Assembly (NCBI RefSeq): GCF_035987325.1
Contig: NZ_CP108488.1
Location: forward strand, 6,572,001 to 6,636,000
DNA length: 64,000 nt
Direction: 5' to 3'
From: Streptomyces sp. NBC_01244
Lineage (GTDB): Bacteria; Actinomycetota; Actinomycetes; Streptomycetales; Streptomycetaceae
The notes under the pieces are model-generated. The model had not been told where the DNA came from. It was given only the letters and a program-made list of their open reading frames with translations, and made no database searches. Of the stretch, positions 7,952 through 16,829 are shown piece after piece. How positions within the stretch are numbered: the first letter of the stretch is position 1; every line of letters starts with the position of its first letter. The position numbers and the translations under genes are program-made.

Positions 7952-10900
7952 GTGATGAGAAGCGCACCGATATCCAGTGCCGGTGAGCAGGGCCTCTGTG
8001 CGATGCTCGGCGGCGTGGAGACCAGATCTGTCAGCCCGGTGTTCGTCGGCCGAGCCGACGAACTGGCCGTACTCACCGACGCCCTGACGCGCGCCGCCGG
8101 CCAGGAGCCGCAGGCACTGCTCATAGGCGGCGAGGCCGGGGTCGGCAAGACCCGCCTCACCGAGGAGTTCCTCTGCGAGGCCGACCGCCGCGGCGCGGTC
8201 GTGGCCGTCGGAGGCTGTGTGGAGATCGGGGCGGAGGGACTTCCCTTCGCCCCGTTTTCGACGGCGCTGCGCACCCTGCACCGCCTGCTCCCCGACGAAC
8301 TGGCCGCAGCCGCCGTCGGCCAGGAGGACGAACTCGCGCGCATCCTCCCCGAACTCGGCGAGACCCCCCGCGGCCCGCACGACGAGGAAAGCACCGCCCG
8401 GCTCTTCGAACTGACGGCCCGGATGCTGGAACGCCTCGCCGCCGACCGCACCGTCGTCCTCGTCCTGGAAGACCTGCACTGGGCGGACACCTCCACCCGG
8501 CACCTGCTCTCCTACCTCTTCCGCGCGCTCGGCAGCGGCCGGCTCGTCGTGGTCGCCACCTACCGCGCCGACGACGTCCACCGCCGCCACCCGCTGCGCC
8601 CGCTCCTCGCGGAGCTCGACCGGCTGCGCACCGTCCAGCGCATCGAGCTGTCCCGCTTCAACCGGGCCGAAGTGCGCCGCCAGCTCGCCGGGATACTCGC
8701 CTCGCAGCCCGACGAGGAGTTCGTCGAATCGGTCTTCGACCGCTCCGACGGCAACGCCTTCTTCGTCGAGGAACTCGTCGCCTCCCGCGCCAGCGGCTGT
8801 CTCACCGGCCTCACCGAATCCCTGCGCGACCTCCTCCTGGTCCGCGTCGAAGTCCTCCCGGACGCCGCGCAGCGCGTCGTGCGCATCGTCGCCGAGGGCG
8901 GCTCCACCGTGGAGTACGACCTGCTGCGCGCCGTCACCCGGCTCACCGAGGACGAACTGATCGAGGCCCTGCGCTCGGCGGTCGGCGCCAACATCCTCCT
9001 CGCCACCTCCGACGGCGACGGCTACCGCTTCCGCCACTCCCTGGTCCGCGAGGCCGTCTCCGACGACCTGCTGCCCGGCGAGCGCGCCCGCGTCAACCGC
9101 CGCTACGCCGAGGCGCTCGAAGAGGACGACTCGCTGATCCGCGCGGAGGAGCGGGTCATCCGGCTCGCCACCTACTGGTACTACGCCAACGACGTGGTCA
9201 AGGCCCTGCCCGCCGTGCTCGCCGCCTCGGTCGCCGCCCGGCGCCGGCACGCCTACTCCGAGCAGCTGCGACTGCTGGAGCGGGCCATGGAGCTGTGGGA
9301 GGCCGTACCGGAAGACGTGCGCGGAGCGCTGCGACCGGCGGACTACACCGAGGTGTACCCGCCCTGCGGCTGCGACCCGGAGACCACTCCGCTGCAACGC
9401 CTCGACCTGCTGGCCGAAGCCACCGTCGCGGCCCGCTTCGGCGGCGAGCGCGAGCGTGCGCTGAAGCTCACCAAAACCGCCCTGCGGTCGCTGGACGACG
9501 GCCACGACCCGCTGCGCGCCGCCTGGTTCTGGACCGAACGCTCCCGGCTGATCACCGGCCTCGGCCGCGGCGACGGCTGGGAAGAGCTCGCCAAGGCACA
9601 GGAACTCGTCCGCGGGCTGCCCCCGTCCCAGGTGCACGCCGACGTCCTGGTCCGGGCCGCGAGCTGGGGCATGCTCCACACACCGGGACCCGACAACCTG
9701 GTCGCCGCCGAACGCGCCGTGGAGTACGCGCGGATGGTCGGCGCCGAGGACACCGAGCTGAACGCCCGGATCACCGTCGGCAGCCTGCTCGTCGACACGG
9801 GTGCACCCGAGCGCGGACTCGCCGAGATGTACGCGGTCAAGGACCGGGCCGCGGAACTCGGACTCGGCATGCTGGTGGGACGTGCACATATCAACCTCAC
9901 CTCTCATCTGGAAAGCCTGGGCCGGTCCCGCGAAGCCGTGGAACTGGCCGAACAAGGTGTCGCACTGGTCAAGAAGTCCCAGCTGATGGACTCCGAGGCC
10001 TGGGTCCGCGGGAACATGGCGGAGAGCCTGTACAGCCTCGGCCGCTGGGACGAGGCCGCGGCGGAGGCCCGGCGCACCCTGGCTCTCGTCAGCAGCGGAG
10101 CCGCCCCGCGAGCCGCCGCGGCCGGACGGCTGGCCTACCTGGCTCTGGCCCGCGGTGAACTCGCCGAGGCCGCCGCCCAGCTCACCGCCGCCCGCGCCCA
10201 CTTCGGATCGCACGACGGCCAGCCCCAGCACCAGATCCCGCTGTCGCGGCTCGCGATCGGGGTGGCCGCGGGGGAGGGCCGGATAGCCGACGTCCGCACC
10301 GAGGTCGCCGCAGCCGTCGACTTCGGCTTCCCACTCGGCAACCACCGCTACGCCTGGCCGCTGCTGCTCGCCGCCGCCTCGGCCGAAGCCGACGCCCGGG
10401 GCCTGCCGGTCGCCGAGGCCGGCCGGGAGGAGGCGCTGACGGTGCTGCGCGCCGCCGCCCGGACCCTGGCCACCCCGGTCCCGCTGTGGACCGCCCACTC
10501 CGAGTTCCTCAGGGCCGAACTGCTGCGGGCCGAGGACCGGGACACCGTCGCCGACTGGACGGCCGTGGAAGCGGCCGTACGCCCCCTGGAGCGTCCCTAC
10601 CTGCTCGCCAGGGCCCGGCACCGGCTCGTGGAGGCCCTGCTGGCGGCCGGCGGGGACCGCGAGGCCGCCGCCGGGCGGCTCCAGGAGGCCTACGCCACCT
10701 CCGAGCAGCTCGGTGCCCGCAGGCTCCGCGAGGACCTGGCCCTGCTCGCGCAGCGCGCCAGGCTCCCGCTCGTCCCCGTGGGCGCCGCCGCCGAGGCCCT
10801 GCTCGCTCCGGAGACCGACCCGGTCGAGGCGCTGGGGCTGACCAGCCGCGAACGGGACGTGCTGCGCCTGGTCGCGGCCGGCCACACCAACCGCCAGATC

Positions 10901-11056
10901 GCCGAGGAGCTCTTCATCTCCCCGAAGACGGCCAGCGTGCACGTCTCGAACATCCTGGCGAAGCTCGGCGTCGCGGGCCGCGGCGAGGCCGCCGCCCTGG
11001 CCCACCGGCTACGGCTCTTCGGCCCCGTCACCCAGCAGCCGGCCGGCAAGCGGTGA
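7952..11056 (+). CDS. ATPase-containing LuxR-family regulator (LAL type)
   Basis: Up to 1034 residues. In-frame starts at 7952 (GTG), 7955, 8003 (ATG) and 8015 (GTG) all precede the conserved FVGRADELAVLTDAL segment, so the true N terminus is uncertain. An AAA-like module has Walker A GGEAGVGKTRLTEEF and Walker B VVLVLEDLHWAD. A long helical, TPR-like middle follows. The last 65 residues are a LuxR helix-turn-helix, LTSRERDVLRLVAAGHTNRQ onwards. LAL/MalT-type regulators use ATP and a ligand to switch DNA binding, often for secondary metabolism. No biosynthetic cluster is adjacent, so the target is unknown. Confidence 0.93.
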   Translation: MMRSAPISSAGEQGLCAMLGGVETRSVSPVFVGRADELAVLTDALTRAAGQEPQALLIGGEAGVGKTRLTEEFLCEADRRGAVVAVGGCVEIGAEGLPFAPFSTALRTLHRLLPDELAAAAVGQEDELARILPELGETPRGPHDEESTARLFELTARMLERLAADRTVVLVLEDLHWADTSTRHLLSYLFRALGSGRLVVVATYRADDVHRRHPLRPLLAELDRLRTVQRIELSRFNRAEVRRQLAGILASQPDEEFVESVFDRSDGNAFFVEELVASRASGCLTGLTESLRDLLLVRVEVLPDAAQRVVRIVAEGGSTVEYDLLRAVTRLTEDELIEALRSAVGANILLATSDGDGYRFRHSLVREAVSDDLLPGERARVNRRYAEALEEDDSLIRAEERVIRLATYWYYANDVVKALPAVLAASVAARRRHAYSEQLRLLERAMELWEAVPEDVRGALRPADYTEVYPPCGCDPETTPLQRLDLLAEATVAARFGGERERALKLTKTALRSLDDGHDPLRAAWFWTERSRLITGLGRGDGWEELAKAQELVRGLPPSQVHADVLVRAASWGMLHTPGPDNLVAAERAVEYARMVGAEDTELNARITVGSLLVDTGAPERGLAEMYAVKDRAAELGLGMLVGRAHINLTSHLESLGRSREAVELAEQGVALVKKSQLMDSEAWVRGNMAESLYSLGRWDEAAAEARRTLALVSSGAAPRAAAAGRLAYLALARGELAEAAAQLTAARAHFGSHDGQPQHQIPLSRLAIGVAAGEGRIADVRTEVAAAVDFGFPLGNHRYAWPLLLAAASAEADARGLPVAEAGREEALTVLRAAARTLATPVPLWTAHSEFLRAELLRAEDRDTVADWTAVEAAVRPLERPYLLARARHRLVEALLAAGGDREAAAGRLQEAYATSEQLGARRLREDLALLAQRARLPLVPVGAAAEALLAPETDPVEALGLTSRERDVLRLVAAGHTNRQIAEELFISPKTASVHVSNILAKLGVAGRGEAAALAHRLRLFGPVTQQPAGKR

Positions 11057-11071
11057 AGGCGGCGTCGTCCC

Positions 11072-11101
11072 CCTAGGCCCCCCCGGGCGCCGGGCCCTAG
11101 G
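11072..11101 (+). terminator. Palindrome after LuxR-type gene
   Basis: CCTAGGCCC at 11072-11080 pairs with GGGCCCTAGG at 11092-11101 with one bulge, 16 bp after the regulator's stop codon. It probably ends that transcript. The right half overlaps the end of the transposase remnant. Confidence 0.55.
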
Positions 11102-11455
11102 TGTATTGCCTCGTCAGGTTGGGGACGCGGCTTGCGGGTGGTTTGCCTGCGAGTGCGGTGTGTCCGCGGTGGTGCTTGTAGGAGTGGAGCCAGTTGCCAG
11201 AAGGCGGTGGCGGTCTCCTTCTTCTCGTCCGCGTGGATCTCGCTGTAGGCGAGGCGGGAGTGGTCGTCGACGGCGGTGTGCAGGTAGCTGTAGCCGGCGT
11301 TCCTGCGGGTCTTGCGGCCCGCTTGCCGGCCCAGGACCTTGTGTCCGCCAGCGTCGGGGATGTTGCCGAGCTTCTTGATGTCGACGTGCACGAGCTCGCC
11401 GGGTTTCTCGCGTTCGTAGCGGCGTATGACGTGCCCGGTCGCGCGGTCGCGCGGT
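11097..11455 (-). pseudogene. IS481-family transposase remnant with internal deletion
   Basis: On the minus strand one frame reads VIRRYEREKPGELVHVDIKK, then GNIPDAGGHKVLGRQAGRKT and AVDDHSRLAYSEIHADEKK, the start of the IS481 rve/DDE core with its first Asp in HVD. At about 11210 the frame breaks and a second frame supplies the normal C terminus, WLHSYKHHRGHTALAGKPPA to VPNLTRQYT. The central catalytic part (second Asp, Glu) and the N-terminal helix-turn-helix are missing. The element cannot transpose by itself. Confidence 0.88.
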
Positions 11456-11513
11456 CGAGGGGACCAGGCCGAGCAGGGCGGCGGGCTGGTCTGCTTGCCG
11501 GGAATCGGATCGC

Positions 11514-11566
11514 CATCAACGGGGTTGGTGGGGGATGAGCCATCAACGGGGTTGGTGGGGATGAGC
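11514..11566. repeat. 26-27 bp tandem duplication
   Basis: The unit CATCAACGGGGTTGGTGGGG followed by GATGAGC occurs twice in a row (11514-11540, 11541-11566), differing by one G. It sits between the transposase remnant and the quinone reductase start and looks like a recent slippage or insertion scar. Confidence 0.85.
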
Positions 11567-11581
11567 CGTTATTGGAGGGCC

Positions 11582-12592
11582 ATGCGAGCGATTCAGGTGT
11601 ACGAAGTGGGCGGTCCCGAGGTGCTGCAGGAGGCCAAGGTGGACCAGCCGCGGCCGGGTCCGGGCGAGGCGATCGTGGAGGTCGCCGCATCCGGGGTCAA
11701 CTTCCTCGACGTCTACCACCGCGAAGGCCGGTACAGCCTCCCGCTGCCCTTCACCCCGGGCTCTGAGGGCGCCGGCACGGTCGTCGAAGTTGGGCCCGGC
11801 GTCGCTGACGTCGCAGTCGGGGACCGGGTCGGTTGGGTGGAGATTCCCGGCACGTATGCCGAGCGGGCCGTCGTGGACTCCTCCCGGCTGGTGCCGCTGC
11901 CCGACGATGTCGGCTTCGAGACAGCCGCCGCCGTGCTCCTCCAAGGCATGACCGCGCACTATCTCGTCAAGGACGCCTACCCGGTTCAGGGGGGCGACAC
12001 GGTGCTCGTGCATGCGGCTGCTGGTGGCATGGGGCTGCTTTTGACCCAGCTCATCACCCATCTCGGCGGCAGGGTGATCGGCACGACGTCGACCACGGCG
12101 AAGGCCGAACTGGCGAAGCGTGCCGGGGCCGCTGAGGTGATCCTTTCCTCCGCAGTCGACGATCTCGCAGCCGAGGTCAGGCGGCTCAACGGCGGTCAGG
12201 GACTGCCGGTTGTCTTCGACGGCGTCGGCGCGCACACCTTCGATGCGAGCCTCGCCAGCCTGCGAACCCGCGGCCATCTCGTGCTCTTCGGCGCGGCAAG
12301 TGGTGCCGTGCCGCCGTTTGATCCGATTCGCCTCGCCCACGGCGGTTCGCTGACCTTGATCCGGCCCAGCCTCGGGGACTTCATCGCCGATCGGTCCGAA
12401 CTGCTCCGACGGGCCGCCGATGTGTTCGAGTGGGTGCGCTCCAAGGCGCTTGAGGTCACCGTAACGGGCCGCTACGCATTGTCCGAGGCCGCCCAGGCCC
12501 ACAGCGATCTGGAGGCTCGGCGTACCACCGGCAAGCTGCTCGTCATCCCCGATGCGGCCGCTATGGGACGCCGCGAGGAGACGCAGAGCTGA
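11582..12592 (+). CDS. Zinc-independent quinone oxidoreductase (MDR superfamily)
   Basis: 336 residues from ATG 11582, with GGAGG at 11574-11578. Quinone oxidoreductases reduce quinones with NADPH. Features: N-terminal GroES-like domain (GEAIVEVAASGVNFLDVYHR, the quinone reductase signature), then a Rossmann half with VLVHAAAGGMGLLLTQL and a strand-end GTTSTTAKAELAKRAGA. No structural-zinc Cys cluster is seen. Third-position GC is lower than in neighbours, and the gene is bracketed by an IS481 remnant and, at 12788-12796, by an inverted copy of CCTAGGTGT found at 11096-11104. This points to arrival with a mobile element. Confidence 0.9.
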   Translation: MRAIQVYEVGGPEVLQEAKVDQPRPGPGEAIVEVAASGVNFLDVYHREGRYSLPLPFTPGSEGAGTVVEVGPGVADVAVGDRVGWVEIPGTYAERAVVDSSRLVPLPDDVGFETAAAVLLQGMTAHYLVKDAYPVQGGDTVLVHAAAGGMGLLLTQLITHLGGRVIGTTSTTAKAELAKRAGAAEVILSSAVDDLAAEVRRLNGGQGLPVVFDGVGAHTFDASLASLRTRGHLVLFGAASGAVPPFDPIRLAHGGSLTLIRPSLGDFIADRSELLRRAADVFEWVRSKALEVTVTGRYALSEAAQAHSDLEARRTTGKLLVIPDAAAMGRREETQS

Positions 12593-12796
12593 TCGCGGGT
12601 GACGAGGTCGGGGATCTTGGAGACTGGGATGTCGAGGGCATGGCCGACCGTCATCGCCAAGATCCCCGACAGCGTCAGGCACTCAGCAGGCCAAGATCAA
12701 GTTCTGGCGGGTTTCTGGCGTATCCGGGTCACACCCCTTCAAGATCCCTCAGCCGAGACCTGGCTCACCCGTCCACAACCTCCCGGGACAGAACAC
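12593..12796. other. Gene-free stretch with possible insertion scar
   Basis: No gene is supported here. A 60-codon minus-strand frame at the left edge is a shadow of the quinone reductase. The right end contains ACACCTAGG at 12788-12796, the inverse of the sequence that closes the transposase remnant, and may mark the other end of an inserted segment. Confidence 0.5.
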
Positions 12797-12979
12797 CTAG
12801 GCCGCCGGGTCCTCCTTCGCCCGTATGAGCACCTTGCCGGAGTCCAGGTCTATCGGGCCCTTTCCCGGATCGCCGTCACTGACGTCGGTCCGGGAAAGCT
12901 CCAGCCGCTTCTTCTCCTCGTCCGTGTGCTTGCGCCCCGGGCTGAACAGCTCCTCGATCATGTTGAACATCGCGTCCAC
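12797..12979 (-). CDS. Small DUF6191-like protein
   Basis: 60 residues from GTG 12979; ATG 12970 is an alternative. The sequence, MFNMIEELFSPGRKHTDEEK near the start and GKGPIDLDSGKVLIR near the end, fits a short actinobacterial family remembered as DUF6191: one amphipathic helix, a charged linker and a conserved PIDLDSG motif. It starts 33 bp after the stop of the sugar dehydrogenase gene on the same strand, so both are probably co-transcribed. Function unknown. Confidence 0.75.
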   Translation of the reverse strand: MDAMFNMIEELFSPGRKHTDEEKKRLELSRTDVSDGDPGKGPIDLDSGKVLIRAKEDPAA

Positions 12980-13012
12980 CGCACCTTTCGTCCCCGCGTC
13001 GGGGCCCGCCGG

Positions 13013-14362
13013 TCATCGCACCGTCAGTGTCAGGATCCTGTCGTCGCCCGCTTCCGGCGACCCGCGCCCATCCGTCTCGCTTGTGACCAGCAGCAACCTG
13101 TCCCCACCGAGGGGCACCACGGTGCGCAGCCGGCCGTACTCGCCCGCCAGGAACGCCTCGGGCTCCGCCACCGGCTCCGCCCCGGCCAGCGGAATCCGCC
13201 AGAGCCGCTGCCCCCTCAGCCCGGCCATCCAGACGGAGCCCTGCGCCCAGGCGATCCCGCTCGGCGAGGCCTCGTCGGTCTTCCACACCGCCACCGGATC
13301 GCGCATCCCCGGCTTGCCGGCCTTGCCCTCGGCCTCCGGCCAGCCGTAGTTCGCGCCGGGCTCTATCAGATTCAGCTCGTCCCAGGTGTTCTGCCCGAAC
13401 TCGGCCGCCCACAGCCGTTTGTCCTTGTCCCAGGCGAGGCCCTGCACATTGCGGTGCCCGTACGAGTACACGACCGAGTCCGCTTCCGGATTGCCGTGCA
13501 CCGGCTCCCCGTCCGGGGTCATCCGCAGGATCTTCCCGCCGAGCGACTTCTTGTCCTGGGCCAGCCCGGTCTCCCCGGTCTCGCCCGTCCCGGCGTAGAG
13601 CATCTTGTCCGGGCCGAAGGCGATCCGTCCGCCGTTGTGGATGAGCCCCTTGGGGATCCCCCTGAACACCGTGTCGGGTGCGCCCAGTTGATCGCCGGCC
13701 GGTCTCTTATCGTCATAGCGCAGCCGGGCGATGCGGTTGTCGGACTCGGTGGTGAAGTAGACGTACACCATGCGGTCCGAGGCGAACGTAGGGGACAGGG
13801 CCAGGCCCAGCAGCCCGCCCTCGCCGCCCGGGGCCACCCCGGGCACCTTGCCGACCGGGGTCACGGCGCCGGCGGCGACGTCGACCCTGCTGATCGTGCC
13901 CTTGTCCCGCGAGGCGACCAGCAGGTTCCCGTCGGGCAGCGGAGCCACCCCCCACGGGGACTCGAGACCCTGGGCGGCCACGCCGGTCACCGTCACCCCG
14001 CCCTTGGCCGGCGGCCCGGAGGCCGAAGCGGAGGGGGAGCCCGAGGCCCCCGGCGGCGCGGAGCCCGCCGTCGCGCCCGGTGGCGCATCGCCGGGCCTTG
14101 CTCCGACGCCGTCCGGCGGGGAGCACCCCGCCGCCAGCAGCGCCCCGCATCCCGCCAGGGCGAACGCCGCCAGCACCCCGCGGGCCCGGCCGCGCGGGCC
14201 GCCGTACGCCCGCATCGCCACCCCCGCCCGACCCTGCATCCGATCCCGATCCCGATCCTGCGCCCGGTCCTGGTCCGCCCCCAGGTCCTGGTCAGGCCCC
14301 TGTGGCAGGCCGTGTCCCGGCCCGTCTCCCGGCCCTTGTCCGCGCTCGTGTCCGTATCGCAT
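13013..14362 (-). CDS. PQQ-dependent sugar dehydrogenase-like lipoprotein
   Basis: 449 residues from ATG 14362, which has GGAGGGGAG at the right distance. ATG 14215 would give 400 residues and a normal-length signal peptide. A lipobox LLAAGC follows a hydrophobic core, so the protein is probably a membrane-anchored lipoprotein. The mature part is a six-bladed beta-propeller of the glucose/sorbosone dehydrogenase family: LESPWGVAPLPDGNLLVASR, GGEGGLLGLALSPTFASDRM, NRIARLRY, HNGGRIAFGPDKMLYAGTGE and PDGEPVHGNP. Family members oxidise sugars with PQQ and calcium, but many homologues are uncharacterised. Confidence 0.9.
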   Translation of the reverse strand: MRYGHERGQGPGDGPGHGLPQGPDQDLGADQDRAQDRDRDRMQGRAGVAMRAYGGPRGRARGVLAAFALAGCGALLAAGCSPPDGVGARPGDAPPGATAGSAPPGASGSPSASASGPPAKGGVTVTGVAAQGLESPWGVAPLPDGNLLVASRDKGTISRVDVAAGAVTPVGKVPGVAPGGEGGLLGLALSPTFASDRMVYVYFTTESDNRIARLRYDDKRPAGDQLGAPDTVFRGIPKGLIHNGGRIAFGPDKMLYAGTGETGETGLAQDKKSLGGKILRMTPDGEPVHGNPEADSVVYSYGHRNVQGLAWDKDKRLWAAEFGQNTWDELNLIEPGANYGWPEAEGKAGKPGMRDPVAVWKTDEASPSGIAWAQGSVWMAGLRGQRLWRIPLAGAEPVAEPEAFLAGEYGRLRTVVPLGGDRLLLVTSETDGRGSPEAGDDRILTLTVR

Positions 14363-14459
14363 CGCCGTACTCCCCTCCGGTCCTCCGATCGTGCCCTCAC
14401 ACGACTCAACAGCGCCGACCCTGCTTCAAGTTCCGCCACTCGTACACTCGATCGAGTGG

Positions 14460-14519
14460 TTCGGGACCTGATTCGGGACCTGATTCCGGTCCTGGTTCGG
14501 GCGCTGGTTCAGGCGCCCA
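14460..14519. repeat. Five degenerate 12-bp tandem repeats
   Basis: TTCGGGACCTGA occurs twice exactly, followed by TTCCGGTCCTGG, TTCGGGCGCTGG and TTCAGGCGCCCA. The array covers the end of the aldo/keto reductase gene and the first bases after it. The sugar dehydrogenase start lies about 100 bp away. Confidence 0.8.
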
Positions 14520-15510
14520 CCGGCGCCGGCAGCTCCGCCAGCTCCGCCAGGTCCTCGGCGGTCAGGCGCACCTCCGCCGCCCGCGCGTTCTCCGCCGCCC
14601 GGTGCGCCTGCCCGGTCCCGGGCACCGGAACCACCTGGGGCCCCTGCGCCAGCACCCACGCCAGCGCCACCTGCGCCGCCGTGACCTCGTCCCCGTGCCG
14701 CCGGGCGACCCGCCGCAGCCCCGCCACCAGCACCTGGTTCGCCGCCATCGCGTACGCCGTGAACCGCGGATGCCTGGCCCGCACGTCCTCGGGCTCGAAC
14801 CCCTCACCCGGGACCAGCGTCCCGGTCAGGAACCCGCTCCCCAGCGGCATCGCCGCCAGGAACCCCACCCCCCGCGCCGCGCACCACGGCAGCAGCCGCC
14901 ACGCCGCCTGCGGGGACCACACCGACAGCTCCGCCTGCACCGCGCTCACCGGGAACACCTGCTGGGCCCGCTCCAGGTGCCGCACGGTCGTCTCGTACGC
15001 CGGGTCCCCGCGCCGCCCCGCGCCCGGCCCGGTGCCCGCCCCCAGCGCGCAGAAGCCCAGCGCCCGCACCTTCCCCGCACCCACCAGCTCGGCCATCGCG
15101 CCCCAGGACTCCTCGACCGGCACGTCCGGGTCCACCCGGTGCAACTGGTACAGGTCTATGACGTCGGTGCGCAGCCGCCGCAGCGAGGCGTCGCAGGCCC
15201 GCCGCAGGTACCCGGGGCGCCCGTCGGCCACCATGTGCACCCCGTCGGCCCGCAGCCCCGCCTTCGCGGACACGAAGGCGTCGGGCCGGCGCTCGCGCAG
15301 CACCCGGCCGAGCAGCAGCTCATTGGTGTAGGGGCCGTACAGATCGGCGGTGTCGAGCAGGTTCGCCCCCAGGTCGAGGGCCGTGTGCACGGTGAGCAGC
15401 GAGTCCTCGCGCCGTCTGCGCGAAGGCGCGTACGCCCCGCTCATCGGCATGCAGCCGAGGCCGACGGCTCCCACCGTCAGCGCCCCCGCCCCGATCGACC
15501 TGCGCTCCAC
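14509..15510 (-). CDS. Aldo/keto reductase
   Basis: 333 residues from GTG 15510 with a GGGGGGA ribosome-binding site; a longer frame from 15546 adds a non-conserved stretch. Aldo/keto reductases are TIM-barrel enzymes that reduce carbonyls with NADPH. The catalytic tetrad is intact: Asp and Tyr in LLDTADLYGP, Lys in FVSAKAG, His in DLYQLHR. The cofactor end shows VVPVPGTGQAHRAAENARAA, as in the YakC/AKR13 group. The start region is divergent from the D-2-hydroxyacid dehydrogenase, with about 80 bp between the starts. Confidence 0.93.
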   Translation of the reverse strand: MERRSIGAGALTVGAVGLGCMPMSGAYAPSRRRREDSLLTVHTALDLGANLLDTADLYGPYTNELLLGRVLRERRPDAFVSAKAGLRADGVHMVADGRPGYLRRACDASLRRLRTDVIDLYQLHRVDPDVPVEESWGAMAELVGAGKVRALGFCALGAGTGPGAGRRGDPAYETTVRHLERAQQVFPVSAVQAELSVWSPQAAWRLLPWCAARGVGFLAAMPLGSGFLTGTLVPGEGFEPEDVRARHPRFTAYAMAANQVLVAGLRRVARRHGDEVTAAQVALAWVLAQGPQVVPVPGTGQAHRAAENARAAEVRLTAEDLAELAELPAPVGA

Positions 15511-15590
15511 CGTGCGTCCCCCCTGGTCCCCCCGGTTCCGGCACACAAACTAACGGTTCGATCCGGATCCCCTGGCATAGCCTCCTGATC

Positions 15591-16547
15591 ATGACTGCAG
15601 AGAACCGCGAGACCCTCGACGTATGGCTCCCCTTTCCCGCCGAGGAGATCGAGGGCCTGCCCGATTCCTTCCGCTACCGCCACTGGGACGGCGAGGAGAC
15701 CTTCCCGGCCGATCCGGCCGCCTGCGTCTTCTACGTCACCCCGTACATGAAGTCCCCGGCCGTCACCCTGCGCCCGCTGCCCGCGATGCCCCGCCTGCGG
15801 ATCGTCCAGACCCTGACCGCCGGGGTCGATCACGTCCTGGGCGGCCTCGGCGATCTGGCCCCCGGCGTACGGCTGTGCAACGCCAAGGGCGTCCACGACG
15901 CGAGCACCGCCGAGCTCGCGCTCACCCTGATCCTGGCCTCCCTGCGCGGGATCCCCGGCATGGTGCGCGGCCAGGACCGCGAGGAGTGGCGCTTCGGGTT
16001 CTACGAGGCCCTCGCGGACAAGTCCGTACTGATCATCGGCTACGGAGCGGTCGGCGCGGCCATCGAGGACCGGCTCGCCCCCTTCGAGTGCGAGCGGATC
16101 GTCCGGGTCGCGCGGACGGCGCGCACCACGGCGCGCGGGCCGGTGCACGCCCTCGCCGAGCTGCCCCAACTCCTGCCCGGGGCCGACGTGGTGATCCTTG
16201 CCACACCGCTCACGGAGGAGACGAGGGGGCTCGCGGGCGCCCGGTTCCTCGGCCGCATGAAGGACGGCGCGCTGCTCGTGAACGTGGCCCGCGGACCCGT
16301 CGTCGACACCAAATCCCTTCTGACGGAGGTGGAGTCGGGCCGGCTGCGCGCCGCGCTGGACGTCACCGATCCGGAACCACTGCCTTCAGGCCATCCGCTC
16401 TGGCATGCTCCGGGTGTCCTGATCACGCCCCATGTGGGCGGCAGCAGCTCCGCGTTCGAGCCGCGGGCCAAGCGTCTGGTGGCCCGTCAGCTCCGCCGGT
16501 TCGCCGCGGGAGAGCCCGTGGAGAACACGGTGTTGATCACGGAATGA
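15591..16547 (+). CDS. D-2-hydroxyacid dehydrogenase family protein
   Basis: 318 residues from ATG 15591. The family interconverts 2-hydroxy and 2-oxo acids with NAD(P)H. Visible: the NAD loop VLIIGYGAVGAAIEDRL, the catalytic Arg in LLVNVARGPVVD, Glu in DVTDPEPLPSGHPLW and His in TPHVGGSS. The N-terminal half is a shortened substrate domain with QTLTAGVDHVLGGL, typical of the GhrA/phosphoglycerate-dehydrogenase-like side of the family. The specific substrate is unknown. This is a stand-alone gene with a free promoter region on both sides. Confidence 0.92.
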   Translation: MTAENRETLDVWLPFPAEEIEGLPDSFRYRHWDGEETFPADPAACVFYVTPYMKSPAVTLRPLPAMPRLRIVQTLTAGVDHVLGGLGDLAPGVRLCNAKGVHDASTAELALTLILASLRGIPGMVRGQDREEWRFGFYEALADKSVLIIGYGAVGAAIEDRLAPFECERIVRVARTARTTARGPVHALAELPQLLPGADVVILATPLTEETRGLAGARFLGRMKDGALLVNVARGPVVDTKSLLTEVESGRLRAALDVTDPEPLPSGHPLWHAPGVLITPHVGGSSSAFEPRAKRLVARQLRRFAAGEPVENTVLITE

Positions 16548-16829
16548 CGTGCGGCGGGCACGCTCCGCGTTCGTCCGGATGCGCTCGGTGGGCACAACTC
16601 CCTTGTTGGTGACGGAGCGTAGAGAAACTATGTCCCTGAGTGACGAAAGTGGTGTATCGTCCGGAACAAGGGGCTGCGCCACGAACGTCTGGCGCTGGGG
16701 AGTGATCGGACACTTTGGGGGGCGACGGGCGATGCACGGCCAATGGACGAAGGATCCGATGCGGCGAAGCCGCCGGAGGCGACGGTGCCGGGACTGGACC
16801 GCGCCGGAACCAGCCAGCGAGGGGGACCG

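Noticed and set aside
7604..11005. 1133-codon minus-strand frame
   Set aside because: Antisense to the LuxR-type regulator, low complexity and no motifs.
12599..15331. 910-codon plus-strand frame
   Set aside because: Antisense to the sugar dehydrogenase and aldo/keto reductase, without a domain.
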